From NCBI GenBank assembly GCA_021234155.1, contig JAJEKV010000063.1, forward strand, positions 2,016,947 to 2,080,946: 64,000 bases of DNA. Direction: 5' to 3'. The position numbers and the translations under genes were made by a program. This document shows, piece by piece, positions 21,090 to 33,985 of the stretch (the stretch's first letter is position 1; every line of letters starts with the position of its first letter). Under the pieces are notes generated by a model. It did not search any database, was not told the origin of the DNA, and saw only the letters and a program-made list of their open reading frames with translations. The stretch comes from Isoetes taiwanensis (taxonomy: Eukaryota; Streptophyta; Lycopodiopsida; Isoetales; Isoetaceae).

Positions 21090-24000
21090 AGCTGGTTGAC
21101 ACACTCCCATCTTTTATCTAAGTTCAAAAATACAATACTTTTTTTAACCTAGACCTTATCATAAAACGACACCACTACACGATCACAATAAGTGTGCTCT
21201 CTTTTTTCTGAATGTTCCTTTTACAACACCAAGGCTATTAAGACCTTGGGCAGACTCATAGATAGTAAAAGAATGACTATCTATAAAGGAGACACATTCA
21301 CCAAAGGCAATTGGCATGGCCCGTCCTGTGGGCCAGGAGTGCTTCCTTAAACGTTCTGTTATCTTACTAATTTTGTCAAATATCTACATTACTGACCCTC
21401 GCAATTCCCCGCAGAACTTGAAATGGCACTTAGGTGAAATTAGGGCACATCATGGAACACTGAAGGAGCTCCATTAGCTTGTGTTTGTGCCTCATATCTG
21501 CCTTCATTATCATGTTGAAGATTGGATACATGTATTGTGAAGGTACATATGGATGTTGCCATCAATCCCAACTTTCAAACTTCTTCCAAACTAAGGAGAA
21601 TTATCACCAAAACGTAATTGAGCAAACTGCATAGGCAAAAAGTGGAATTCATGGTGCACATATGATGGATGGGTTGAACACCCGTTTTTTCATGTAAAAT
21701 CCACTGTTCTATAAGATATGAAGCTTGTTCATTTGCCAATATGGCACATCATTATCTCAACTAGTCAGGTCAAACCACAAATGTGTAAAATTATAGATCC
21801 AGAAAATAGATTGAAGTTGATAAAAAGACAACTACAAAGAAATTGTCTAGGAGCAAAGTGTGAAACAAAAGATGGCAAAAAGTCCAGATATGTTCTCTAT
21901 GCAGTCCCCAACAAATATAAGTAGTGTCTTCCTTTTCTCCAAATGATACCCCTATGAGCAAAAGGCATAAGCCACCTAGAGAATCTTACCCGCCCATTTG
22001 TCGGGCTGTCCATGCATTTGTGCCCTACTTCAGATTGGTTCAAGTTTCTTCTGAGCTGCCTGGATGAATGCAATCTATTAATATTATCCATATAAAATTT
22101 CCCTAAAATAATCTACCTACATGCTCTGTTTAACAACACTGTTTGTTGGCTCCAGCTCCAATGCTGCAAAAAAACAAAAGTCTTTCGCTTCCATTATGAG
22201 AGCAGCTGCAACTGCTTCCACCATATTTGGAGGCCATTAAAAACCACAGCTACAATATACCCAAGAAATCTTGCCTATTCTGCTTACAGATAACATATTG
22301 CACAGCCACGAAATAATCAGATATTAAAATCTTATAACCTGACATTTTTTCGCAGATGTGCAGTCTATAAAAGGTTGTGCTTTCTTACAATCCCCAATTG
22401 TTGCATAATAGTTCCTGGCGTTATGAAAGAAAAAGGATTGAAAGCTACTTGCCTTGAGTAGTATGAATTCTTACGTCAAACTATGTGATACCGTTTAGCC
22501 CAGATCCTATCCAAATACATGATATTGATCAAGAAATCCCGAGCAACGGCTTGAGCCCTTTCAGATACGGAAACAAAAACTCAAATTGTCTTTGCCATCA
22601 GGTCCTTACCCGAGGGATCTGCAAAACAGAGGTACAGAAGGTAAGAAAGCCTCGAATTGGAACAAAATAGCCCAGAAGCATGCAAATAGGCTTCACATCC
22701 CATCTGGAAAAACAATTTGAAAACGAAGGCAACAGGAAGATAACAGTCTATGGATTGTGATTGCTCCTCAATGGAGATTGTGAAAGCAAAATAAGGGTAT
22801 GACAAAATGGACGCAAAAATACAAAAAGGCTAGAAAATGCATTGAGCTCCAACGTCAAGATTGGCGCCGTCATGGGACTTCTAAACCTCATGGGACTTCT
22901 AAACCTGTATGAATGGGATATTTCTAAAATTCAGAATGCAAGTCGATGTTGCAAGGCAAATTTTAATTTTGGATTGAATGCAAACCTTTTGCCATAGCAC
23001 AGGTTTATCGTCCCCAGGACCTTGGCCATCTGGGATGTTGTGCGACTCCATTGGAATCCAAGTTCATTTGTCAATTGATGCGCCTTTAAGATAAATAGTT
23101 TCTGGCTGCTTCTGGTGCTAAACCAGAGTGACACACATGTTAAGATCAGCTTCCAGCCTCGATAATACTTGCTGCAAATTATCAAAGAAATAACTTAGCA
23201 TAAAGTATAGCTTAAATACAATGAGAACATGGAAGAGCAAAGACAAACTAAACGAAATCTCACTACACAAAATAACCGCAAGAACAGTGAGCAAACACGG
23301 GCTTTGGCTAAAGGAGCAAGAATAAAAGCAGGTTTCGAGATATTCATCAGAAGACAGAGACCGCTTCTAATACCCTCTTCTCTGCTTTCGATCCGAACCG
23401 GTGGAACAGCCACCACCAAAGGAAAAAATCGTGGTAAAAAATTTGGAGGGTTTTTTGGTGTTTTTTTCTCTCCATCAACCATTGCACGACACCTACCTCA
23501 TGTGTGACATTTAAGAAATTAAATGATTAGGCTTATTGCCACCGTTATCATTAAATAAAATTAGATATGACACCTTAGAGATCTCCTTTTGGAATTGTGC
23601 AATTCCCCGCATCAAATACAACAATTGATTTATTACCAAATGCAGAACTATCGACATAATGGGAAAATACAACGATAAATACCTTTAAAATAGTTTCGCC
23701 AAAGCTGGCCTCCCCCTTCTGCTATTATCTCGCTTATTTTCTTTTCGTTCTTTGATAGCTCGGGAAATACTTCGCCCATTATGGATACAACCACTCCAAC
23801 TAGCCTATTTAAAATAGCAATTAACATATAGTTCCATCCGACATAGTGTCTATCTATATTCGTATTGTATGTTTGCTTTGTTTTGCTTGGGCCAATAAAT
23901 AATAGAAATCACGCCACAATGCCATAATAGCAACATTTTTGCCTTTAAATACTTCCATGGGCAAGGGCAAATGAACAACCCATTCTCTCATAAGTCAAAA

Positions 24001-24800
24001 CAAAGGCACATGAACTGAATCATCCGATAAAAACTCGAATATGCTAGAAAATATGCATCCTCTGGCTGGAAAATAGCTTCACGTCGCCTTATTCTCTATT
24101 TTCAAAGGAGGTTCATCCTCAAACATGAAAGGATGAAGCGCAGACATGAAGCATAGGCAGATTCAATCACTTCTAACCGATGGTCACAGATCGGCGGTCT
24201 ACATGTCGGCATGGCCTTAAGTCAGCAAGGTTTAGCATGGCCTTAAGTCGCCAAGGTTTGATATAAGTATTTATTCATTCCATTTCGCGGTCATAACAGA
24301 AGCAAGCGCTTTGAAAACGTGGAAAGAGCCAACCCGGACTTTGTGATTCTTTTTGTTTCACCGGAAATGCCATGGAGCATCGATTTAAATACTCAAGTCC
24401 AAAGAGGGCTTCCAATCGCCATTGTACACAGTTTGCAAACAAATTTTAAAATAACAACGATATTTTGACGTAACAAATTACTATGGAAAAAACGAAAATT
24501 ACCCGGCCGTACGTAAAGCCACCATTTTCTCGAGCGCGCGCCCGCAACAATATTATAATCCGTGAGGCTGGCCTTTACTAGCAATGCATATCCTATACCA
24601 AAGGGGAAGAGCTTTTTTAGCTGAATTTCCAAGGAAAATTTGATAGCCGGAAGAATGTTGTTTATAAAGAATAGACGTTGCAGACTGAAATGGCAAGCAT
24701 TAATATAGCCATTCTTCCTTTCAAGGATGCCAATATCGTATTTTCTGTCATAAGATGAACGACCGGAAATCACCAAGCATGTGGTAGATATTTGACGATG
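21090..24800. other. no recognisable gene in this part of copy 1 (and 29,254-32,960 in copy 2)
   Basis: AT-rich DNA downstream (minus sense) of the receptor exons. Protein-like minus-strand frames exist at 22,931-23,185 and 23,195-23,482, but I cannot match them to LRR, membrane or kinase sequence. They may be receptor introns or unrelated. Confidence 0.4.
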
Positions 24801-24825
24801 AACTAGACATGTCACTTGTTTGCAC

Positions 24826-25855
24826 TATGAGAAGGTTACAGCCGTGGTTTTGGCTGGTGGATTTATTTGGGCATACCACATCCGATCATATGGATCGTCC
24901 CGAGTATCCGGAAAAACAGGGAAAAATTTCAAGTTCCATAAAAGAGATTATATATTGAACATTCAGAGCTTGTTAGAACTGAAAAAAAAAAAACGCATAC
25001 GTAACGCTACCGGATGAAAACCCAAATCGTAAAACGCACAAATCTATATATGTGTACCATGCTAAAAAACCCAAAACAGAGAACTAATAAAATGAGAAAT
25101 GCGAAATTCTTTCTTAGGTAGAAAACCTTTACCTCACATTAGATTTTGCAAAAATCCCTGCCCGTATTTCAAATATAAAGGATTGTTTCCAATCTCATTA
25201 TAGGAATAATTCCCCGGGGAAGGAGCCTTGATTCTAGAGCAGAAATGAAGGGCACATTAGATGGATTAGAGCCGCTTAGACATACGCTAATATTGCTTCC
25301 TTGAGAACCGACAATTGCTTCATAAACAGAGTAGTCGCTACTATTCTCCCGCAGACTGCCGGACACATTTTGCCAAAAACCCCATCGATTTGGAGCTGGA
25401 AAGAGGCCGGAAAGATTTGTTATCATAATTGCCATACTAAAAGGATGCCCTCAATAGATGCCTTCTGTTTATCATAGCATTTAGTGTGAAATATTGCAGA
25501 GTTTTTAAATATTTAGGAAGGGATGAATCCTTGAGAGTTGCATTCGCTCCTCGATGATATTAATCCCCATCATCGATATCCAAGAAATGCCCTTTTCTTT
25601 GTAGTCGCTACTCCCCGCCACAATCAAGGCTTGTGAATCCTAAAATCGGCAAAAAAAATGTTGAAAAGAAATCTCGGATCACATATTGAAGATCATTTTA
25701 GGATAGCCTAATGCAGCAGAGTTGAAACTTTTAACATATTTAGCTACATTGCAAAGGAAAAAGGAAGACGTAAACAGAGACATACCTTCCCGCGACAAAA
25801 CTAAGAGAAAGAAGGCGCAGAGAGTGAGGAGGAGGAGTTGCTGGGATGCCGCCAT
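24826..25855 (-). pseudogene. malectin-like receptor kinase, 5' exons (copy 1)
   Basis: Exon 1 (25,855-25,786) begins ATGGCGGCATCC and encodes a signal peptide, MAASQQLLLLTLCAFFLLVL. Donor is GGAAG|GTATG. Exon 2 (about 25,639-25,135) starts GFTSLDCGG, the usual opening of plant malectin-like ectodomains, and holds SSGANATLKDSSLPKYLKTL. After one or two frame slips come GFWQNVSGS and YEAIVGSQGSNISVCLSGSN, then VPFISALESRLLP, with many N-glycosylation sequons. Exon 3 (about 24,907-24,826) holds RDDPYDRMWYAQINPP, the conserved linker between the two malectin subdomains. No LRR, membrane segment or kinase follows inside the repeat, so each copy has only the secreted N-terminal half of a cell-surface receptor. 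The acceptor of exon 3 reads CGG instead of CAG. The family is certain, the subfamily is not. Confidence 0.85.
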
Positions 25856-27035
25856 AGCCAGAGCTTCAAGAAATGCTCTGCTTTTTGCATTATTCAAGAG
25901 TCGAGTTTGACAGCCTTTCTCGCCGTGCTTGCTTAACATTAGTTTGATATTCTTCTCGAATACCATCGCCAAACCATATTTGGGACTACCGTAAGGGAAA
26001 ATCCGCTATTGGGAACAACAAAGAAGCGGGCCACAAAGATGTGATCCGGGTGCATTTGCACACCGGCAAGATGCCGATTCATAGCCAAACTCGTTTCTAT
26101 CTCCGGATATACCCACCGAGATGAATCGATGTGCAAAGAACTGACCTGTGGATTGCTGGTTGCTCAAGATATATGCAAAGAAGATATTTAGCTGGAGATC
26201 AATCTCCGAATCGAAAAGCCCTGTCCGAATCAAGCCCTCGTCTGATTGCATAGCCAGCCAAGCGCCAAAACAAGAAAAGAAAAAGAAATCGTGAAAAAAA
26301 AATGTGAGATTCTCTCCTATCCTCAATGTGTGACACGTATTCACATGGCAATAATAGGCTTGTTAGAATTTTATTAGGAGTGAGCATTGCCACCTCACAC
26401 AAGACATAAATTTTCTATAATGTCATTTTATGGGTTATATTGCATCTTTCAATTCGGACCTTTGATTTGGCGAATATTCTATGTTGGATTGTAAATCAAA
26501 GCCTATTAGAATTTTGAAAAGAGAACTCCATTTCAGTGTCAATGGTGCAGATCGGACGTATGGTTGAAGCCAAAGAAAAAAGCCAAAAAAAAACCCAGCC
26601 GTGGCCTGCTGGAATGAATCCTGACAATCAGGAGCGGATAGCACTCTGCATAGTTTCCATTTTCAGTCTATTTTTAAACGACTACCGTTGATAGCAAAGA
26701 TGCAAAGCCAATCCATAAAAGCGGCAAATTTCTCATCCCCGGAAGGCGGCTATGGCGGAAAAGGATCCCCAATTAGCTGCTTCTACCACTAACAACTGCG
26801 ATTCTATTCCTTTGCCAGAATCCCCAATTGAAAATAATGAGCCACGCGGCTTTCGCAGCTTCCTCGCCATTTTAATTTGCCTTGGAGCTATGCATTTTAA
26901 TACTATGCATGGTTCATGAACGGATCTCAGCGCGGCCAGGAGTCTGGAGTGAATCCTGTGCCAGTCCTAGCGAGGAATCAAAGCACAGAGGAGATGGATG
27001 TGCTGTGCCTGGAGGATTTGAAGCCCAGTCCTTAT

Positions 27036-27050
27036 GGGATTTGAACCCAC
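27036..27050 (-). promoter_or_regulatory. tRNA-like B-box (GGGTTCAAATCCC) within copy 1
   Basis: The minus strand reads GGTGGGTTCAAATCCCAT, the T-arm form shared by tRNAs and tRNA-derived SINEs. The same site is in copy 2 at about 35,165-35,180. No acceptor stem, anticodon arm or A-box could be fitted with confidence, so this is a SINE or tRNA relic at best. Confidence 0.35.
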
Positions 27051-27839
27051 CATCACCAACCGACAAACCGAAAGATTCAAGAAATACAAGAGCAATTTCT
27101 GAAATATGGAACAAAGAAAATATGCCCTAAGTTGCCTAATGTATGGCTTCTGTCCTAAATCGGATGATTCCGGCCAGAAGAACACAGCCCGGAACTCCAT
27201 GCTCGCTCCACCACCCCTACTAATGCCTGCAAATCGGCTTGCAAATCGGCTGCAAACCGGCCTGCTGGATCCCATTCTCTTCCTCCACACCAGAACCCCT
27301 CCTTGCTCGCCTGCCCCACTGAAACGCATTGCCGCCCCCGCTCAAAAAAGGAAAGCTCTAAATTTCCTTCCTCAGACCATTGAGTTCACTTAAACAAACA
27401 CACCACTGAAATAGAAACTTGCCCCTCAAAACAAAAAAGCAGCTCAAACATGCACAAACATACGATTCTCTATACAATACAATACAAGAATCATAGTTTC
27501 CACCATTGCGAGAATACCTTCCCCCAATACCAAACGAATTGGGTAAACGTAATGGATGGCTATGCATTAATGCTTTCCCATCATAGTTTGCACTATAAAA
27601 TTAATAATGGCCAGACTTTTTAAACGGTCTAGATTAAATCCCTTAGTTTGAAGGGCATAGATTAAATGCCCCAAAAATTGCATCTTCTATGCAATTTCCC
27701 TAAAACAATTGACGGCTCAGATTTCTCCTTCCCCCCTTGATCCGAGGGTCCAGAGGAATGGTGTATGCCCCATGCATGCCCATGCATGCCCCCCATGAAG
27801 ATCCAATGGCTATAAGTTTGCCACCTCACCTTCTTTCAA

Positions 27840-28000
27840 ATAAACGGACCGTCTGGATTAAAAGCCCCAAATCAGGGGGATGCTTGGGGTAAAACCCTAA
27901 ATCTGATGGTCTAGATTAAAAGCCCCAAATCAGGGAGATGCTTGGGGTGTTACGAGGTGGCACCGTTTGGACCGTCCATCTCACAGATGGACGGCCGAGA
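27840..28000. repeat. 66-bp tandem pair and adjacent hairpin (copy 1; also about 35,975-36,130 in copy 2)
   Basis: GATTAAAAGCCCCAAATCAG with GATGCTTGGGGT is repeated twice. It is followed by the hairpin CCGTCCATCT-CACAG-ATGGACGG near 27,972-27,996. It lies just inside the minus-strand Helitron 5' end at 28,108 and may be subterminal Helitron structure. Confidence 0.5.
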
Positions 28001-28074
28001 TCAATCTCTACCAACATTTTGTGGCATAATCTCTACACCATTTGAGACATCTACATCATTTGTGGCACAGACTA

Positions 28075-28108
28075 TCACGCCTTTATTATTATATATTATA
28101 TATATAGA
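28075..28108 (-). mobile_element. Helitron-type 5' end, minus strand (copy 1)
   Basis: The minus strand reads A|TCTATATATATAATATATAA followed by TAATAAAGGCGTGATAG. It matches the Helitron 5' end at 13,849 (TCTATATATAATAATAAAGG, then CGTTTTATGATAG). The element would extend leftward through the receptor exons, so the receptor piece may be a Helitron capture like POLD1. I could not find a hairpin-CTAG 3' end before the duplication breakpoint at 21,090. Confidence 0.6.
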
Positions 28109-31100
28109 TTATTACTAAAAAAAACCGGTTACAAAAGTGGCATTTTGGAATTAGCTTGTATTAAAGCAAAATCGCATTTGTTTAAGCCTGAATAAAATTT
28201 CGCCTGCCGTACCTTCTTTCACTGCCTATGCTTCCCCGTGTTGAATTCCTCCTGGAAACGCCGCCCTACCTACCCAGAAAAAACTATGGCGGTCACGTTA
28301 ACTTGAAGGCTCTAGCTAGCACTGAAGCCGTTCGCTATTCTTCAGTTTTTTTTGTAAACAGGTGCTTTTCTCATAATGTATGCATTACCTCTGCAAATGC
28401 CGAATCAAGACAAATACCTCTGTTGTGGCTATAGTCGAAAGATTTCCGCATGATTTCTTCAAAACCACAAATGCTAGATCCCTCTTTGACCGCAAGAAGA
28501 ACCTCTAAGAAGCCTCCTCGGACAGTGGGAAGGAATAAAGCAAGAAGCAAATTAAGCAATCAAAGATAGATGGGTCCTCAAAGGGGATGGATTTTTCTGC
28601 TGGAGTGCCGGATATCGACTTTCAAGCCCCTTTAGTTGCTACTCCACTAGATGGCGCGCCGAAGCCTGAGTAAACATACCTCTTTTTTGGAAAAGAATAG
28701 CCGCAGGCATGGTTTGAAGTCAGAACGACCATTTTCTTTGTGCTAGAGTTACCAGGGAGAGCAATCTTAAAACCCTAAAGATAAAAGAAACGGAGAAAAG
28801 ATATTTTGTGGCCCTAGCTTTTGCCTGTATGACCTCAAGGCATCCACCCGGCACCAAAGTTGAGCAGAGACTCCGCTGACCTGCAAATTTGTTGGAGCCT
28901 TAGACTTGAGCTATTTCGTGTAAACTTAATTAGGAGGCTTAATCAGGACAATCATATCCGGTGATCATGCTCGACACTGTAGCATGATGAACTATGATAG
29001 ATTTTATGGCAAGGTTCTGGATTTCCTAGGCACTTGCAGAGAGTAGGATACTCTTGCCGAAAGTGCAGCTGAAGCACTATAATCAGTTTGCAGGAACAAC
29101 TGTGAGGTGCCGACAATCTCCGCCATCACCGTTGAGCTGCCTGCTGAAGCACGAAGTGTTGTAACAATAAGCTTCTAAGCTCTAGCCTCTAAGCAAATTC
29201 GGTTCTTTCCCTTTTGTTTTACCACATTCAATCGCATGTTTCGTCTTGATCTTAGCTGGTTGACACACTCCCATCTTTTATCTAAGTTCAAAAATACAAT
29301 ACTTTTTTTAACCTAGACCTTATCATAAAACGACACCACTACACGATCACAATAAGTGTGCTCTCTTTTTTCTGAATGTTCCTTTTACAACACCAAGGCT
29401 ATTAAGACCTTGGGCAGACTCATAGATAGTAAAAGAATGACTATCTATAAAGGAGACACATTCACCAAAGGCAATTGGCATGGCCCGTCCTGTGGGCCAG
29501 GAGTGCTTCCTTAAACGTTCTGTTATCTTACTAATTTTGTCAAATATCTACATTACTGACCCTGCAATTCCTGCAACTTGAAATGGCACTTAGGTGAAAT
29601 TAGGGCACATCATGGAACACTGAAGGAGCTCCATTAGCTTGTGTTTGTGCCTCATATCTGCCTTCATTATCATGTTGAAGATTGGATACATGTATTGTGA
29701 AGGTACATATGGATGTTGCCATCAATCCCAACTTTCAAACTTCTTCCAAACTAAGGAGAATTATCACCAAAACGTAATTGAGCAAACTGCATAGGCAAAA
29801 AGTGGAATTCATGGTGCACATATGATGGATGGGTTGAACACCCGTTTTTTCATGTAAAATCCACTGTTCTATAAGATATGAAGCTTGTTCATTTGCCAAT
29901 ATGGCACATCATTATCTCAACTAGTCAGGTCAAACCACAAATGTGTAAAATTATAGATCCAGAAAATAGATTGGAAGTTGATAAAAAAAAGACAACTTCT
30001 GATAAAATTGTCTAGGAGCAAAGTGTGAAACAAAAAGATGGCAAAAAGTCTCTGCATATGTTCTCTATGCGGTCCCCAACAAATATAAGTAGTGTCTTCC
30101 TTTTCTCCAAATGATACCCCTATGAGCGATTGCATAAGCCACCTAGAGAATCTTACGCCCATTTCATTTGGCTGTCCATGCATTTGTGCCCTACGCCAGA
30201 TTGGTTCAAGTTTCTTCCGAGCTGCACGGATGAATGCAATCTATTAATATTATCCATATAAAATTTCCCTAAAATAATCTACCTACATGCTCTGTTTAAC
30301 AACTTTGTTTGTTGGCTCCGGCTCAATGCCGCCAAAAAAAAAAAGTCTTTTCGCTTCCATTATGAGAGCAACAAGAACTGCTTCCACCATATTTGGAGGC
30401 CATTAAAACCACAGCTACAATATACCCAAGAAATCTTGCCTATTACGCTTCACGGATAACATATTGCACTGCCACGAAATAATCGGATATTAAAATCTTA
30501 TAACCCGACATTTTTTCGCAGATGTGCGATCTATAAAGGTTGTGCTTTCTTACAATCCCCAATTGTTGCATAATAGTTCTGGCGTTATGAAAGAAAAAGG
30601 ATTGAAAGCTACTTGCCTTGAGTAGTATGAATTCTTACGATCAAACTATGTGATACCGATTTAGCCCGGATCCTATCCAAATACATGATATTGATCAAGA
30701 AATCCCGAGCAACGGCTTGAGCCCTTTCGGATCTGAGGAAACAAAAACTCAAATTGTCTTTGCCATCAGGTCCTTGCAGGGGATCTGCAAAACAGAGGTA
30801 AGGTAGGTAAGAAAGCCTCGAATTGGAACAAAATAGCCCGAAGCATGCAAATAGGCTTCACATCCCATCTGGAAAAACAATTTGAAAACGAAGGCAACGG
30901 GAAGATAACAATCTATGGATTGTGATTGCTCCTCAATGGAGATTGTGAAAGCAAAATAAGGGTATGACAAAATGGGACTTAAAAATACAAAAAGGCTAGA
31001 AAATGCATTGAGCTCCAACGTCAAGATTGGCGCCCGTCATGGGACTTCTAAACCTCATGGGACTTCTAAACTGTATGAATGGGATATTTCTAAAATTCAG

Positions 31101-32969
31101 AATGCAAAGTCGATGTTGCAAGGCAAATTTTAATTTTGGATTGAATGCAAACCTTTTGCCATAGCACGGGTTTATCGTCCCCGGGACCTTGGCCATCCGG
31201 GATGTTGTGCGACTCCATTGGAATCCAAGTTCATTTGTCAATTGATCGCCTTAAGATAAATAGTTTCTCCGGTGCTAAACCAGAGTGACACACATGTTAA
31301 GATCAGCTTCCAGCTCGATAATACTTGCTGCAAATTATCAAAGAAATAACTTAGCATAAAGTATAGCTTAAATACAATGAGAACATGGAAGAGCAGTACA
31401 AACTAAACGAAATCTCACTACACAAAATAACTGCAAGAACAATCGGAGCAAACCGGCGCCGGCTAAAGGAGCAAGAATAAAAAGCGGGTTTCGAGATATT
31501 CATCGGAAGACGAGACCGCTCTAATACCCTCTTTCTCTTTCGATCCGAACTGGTGGAACAGCCACCACCAAAGGAAAAAATCGTGGTAAAAAATTTGGAG
31601 GGTTTTTTGGTGTTTTTTCTCTCCATCAACCATTGCACGACACCTACCTCATGTGTGACATTTAAGAAATTAAATGATTAGGCTTATTGCCACCGTTATC
31701 ATTAAATAAAATTAGATATGACACCTTAGAGATCTCCTTTGGAATTGTGCAATTCCGCGCATCAAATACAATACTTGATTTATTACCAAATGCGGAACTA
31801 TCGACACACGAGGAAAATACACCGATAAATACCTTTAAAATAGTTCTCGCCAAAGCTGGCCTCCCCATACGCTATTATCTCGCTTTATTTTCTTTTTTCG
31901 TTCTTTGATAGCTCGGGAAATACTTAAGCCCATTATGGATACAACCACTCCAACTAGCCTATTTAAAATAGCAATTAACATATAGTTCCATCCGACATAG
32001 TGTCTATCTATATTCGTATTGTATGTTTGCTTTGTTTTGCTTGGGCCAATAAATAATAGAAATCACGTCACAATGCCATAATAGCAACATTTTTGCCTTA
32101 AATACTTCCATGGGCAAGGGCAAATGAACAACCCATTCTCTGCGAGAAGTCAAAGCAGTGCACATGAACCGAATCATCGATAAAACTTCGAATATGCTAG
32201 AAAATATGCATCCTCTGCTGGAAAATAGCTTCACGTCGACTTATTCTCTATTTTCAAAGGAGGTTCATCCTCAAACATGAAAGGATGAAGCCTTGAGACA
32301 TGAAGCATAGGCAGATTCAATCACTTCTAACCGATGGTCACAGGTCGGGCGGTCTACATGTCAAGATGGCCTTAAGTCAGCAAGGTTTAGCATGGCCTTA
32401 AGTCGACAAGGTTTGATATAAGTATTTATTCATTCCATTTCGTGTCATAACAGAAGCAAGTGCGTTTGAAAACGTGGAAAGAGCCAACCCGGACTTTGTG
32501 ATTCTTTGTTTCACGGAAATGCCATGGAGCACCGATTTAAATACTCAAGTCCATTAGGCTTCCAATCGCCATTGTACACGGTTTGCAAACAAATTTTAAA
32601 ATAACAACGATATTTTGTGAACAAATTACTATGGAAAAAACGAAAATTACACGGCCGGGCATGAAAGCCACCATTTTCTCGATCGCCTGCAACAATATTA
32701 TAATCCGTGAGGCTGGCCTTACTAGCAATGCATATCCTATACGGCGGGGAAGAGCTTTTTTAGCTGAATTTCCAAGGGAAAATTTGATAGCGGGAAGAAT
32801 GTTGTTTATAAAGAATAGGCGTTGGGACTGAAATGGCAAGCATTAATATAGCCATTCTTCCTTTCAAGGATGCCAATATCTGTATTTTTTACGTCATAAG
32901 ATGAGCGCGACCGAAATCACCAAGCATGTGGTAGATATTTGACGATGAACTAGACATGTCACTTGTTTG

Positions 32970-33985
32970 CACTATGAGAAGGTTCACAGCTGGTGGTTTT
33001 GGCTGGTGGATTTGGTGGGCATACCACATCGATCATATGGATCGCCCGAAAGTATCTGGAAAAACAGGGAAAAAAATTTCAAGTTCCATAAAAGAGATTA
33101 TATATTGAACATTGAGCTTGTTAGAACTGAAAAAACGCATACGTAACGTTACGGATGAAACCCAAATCGTAAACGCACAAATCTATATATGTGTACCATG
33201 CGAAAAACCCAAAACAGAGAACTAATAAAATGAGAAATGCAGAAATTCTTTCTTAGGTAGAAAACCTTTACCTCACATTAGATTTTGCAAAAATCCTGCC
33301 AGGTATTTCAAATATAAAGGATTGTTTCCAATCTCATTATAGGAATAATTCCCTGCGGGGAAGGAGCCTTGATTCTAGAGCAGAAATGAAGGGCACATTA
33401 GATGGATTAGAGCCGCTTAGACATACGCTAATATTGCTTCCTTGAGAACCGACAATTGCTTCATAAACAGAGTAGTCTGCTACTATTCTCCCCGCAGACC
33501 GGACACATTTTGCCAAAACCCCATCGATTTGGAGCTGGAAAGAGGCCGAAAAGATTTGTTATCATAATTGCCATACTAAAAGGATGCCCTCAATAGATGC
33601 CTTCGTTTATCATAGCATTTAGTGTGAAATATCGCAGAAGTTTTTAAATATTTAGGAAGGGATGAATCCTTGAGAGTTGCATTTCGTTCGATGATATTAA
33701 TCCCTCATCGATATCCAAGAAATGCCCTTTTCTTTGTAGCTGCTACTCCCGCCACAATCAAGGCTTGTGAATCCTAAAATCGGCAAAAAAATGTTGAAAA
33801 GAAATCTCGGATCACATATTGAAGATCATTTTAGGATAGCCTAATGCAACAGAGTTGAAACTTTTTAACATATTTAGCTACATTGCAAAGGAAAAAAAGG
33901 AAGACAAAAAGAGACATACCTTCCTGCGACAAAACTAAGAGAAAGAAGGTAGAGAGTGAGGAGGAGGAGTTTGGGATGCCGCCAT
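32970..33985 (-). pseudogene. malectin-like receptor kinase, 5' exons (copy 2)
   Basis: Second copy of the gene piece at 24,826-25,855. Exon 1 starts at 33,985 and ends at 33,920, with a frameshift in the signal peptide. Exon 2 is about 33,773-33,272, with the same ISVCLSGSN-type segment readable. Exon 3 begins at 33,055 after an intact TTTTTCCAG acceptor. The frameshifts fall at different places from those of copy 1, which argues that at least many are sequencing or polishing errors and not shared ancient damage. Like copy 1 it stops short of any kinase domain. Confidence 0.85.

Larger units (their letters stand above)
21090..29253. repeat. 8.15-kb tandem duplication, copy 1
   Basis: Starts at TAGCTGGTTGACACACTCCC and ends in TCGTCTTGATCT. 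The whole segment repeats head to tail in copy 2. The two breakpoints share TAGC (ATTATAGC on the left, GATCTTAGC on the right), a 4-bp microhomology. Contents in order: AT-rich spacer, receptor kinase exons (minus), spacer, a Helitron-type 5' end at 28,108, spacer. The differences from copy 2 are almost all small indels and changes at CAG/CTG/CCG sites and homopolymers. Confidence 0.95.

Noticed and set aside
27020-27110. Complete tRNA gene on the minus strand
   Set aside because: Only the T-arm-like GGGTTCAAATCCC fits. Acceptor and anticodon stems could not be built.
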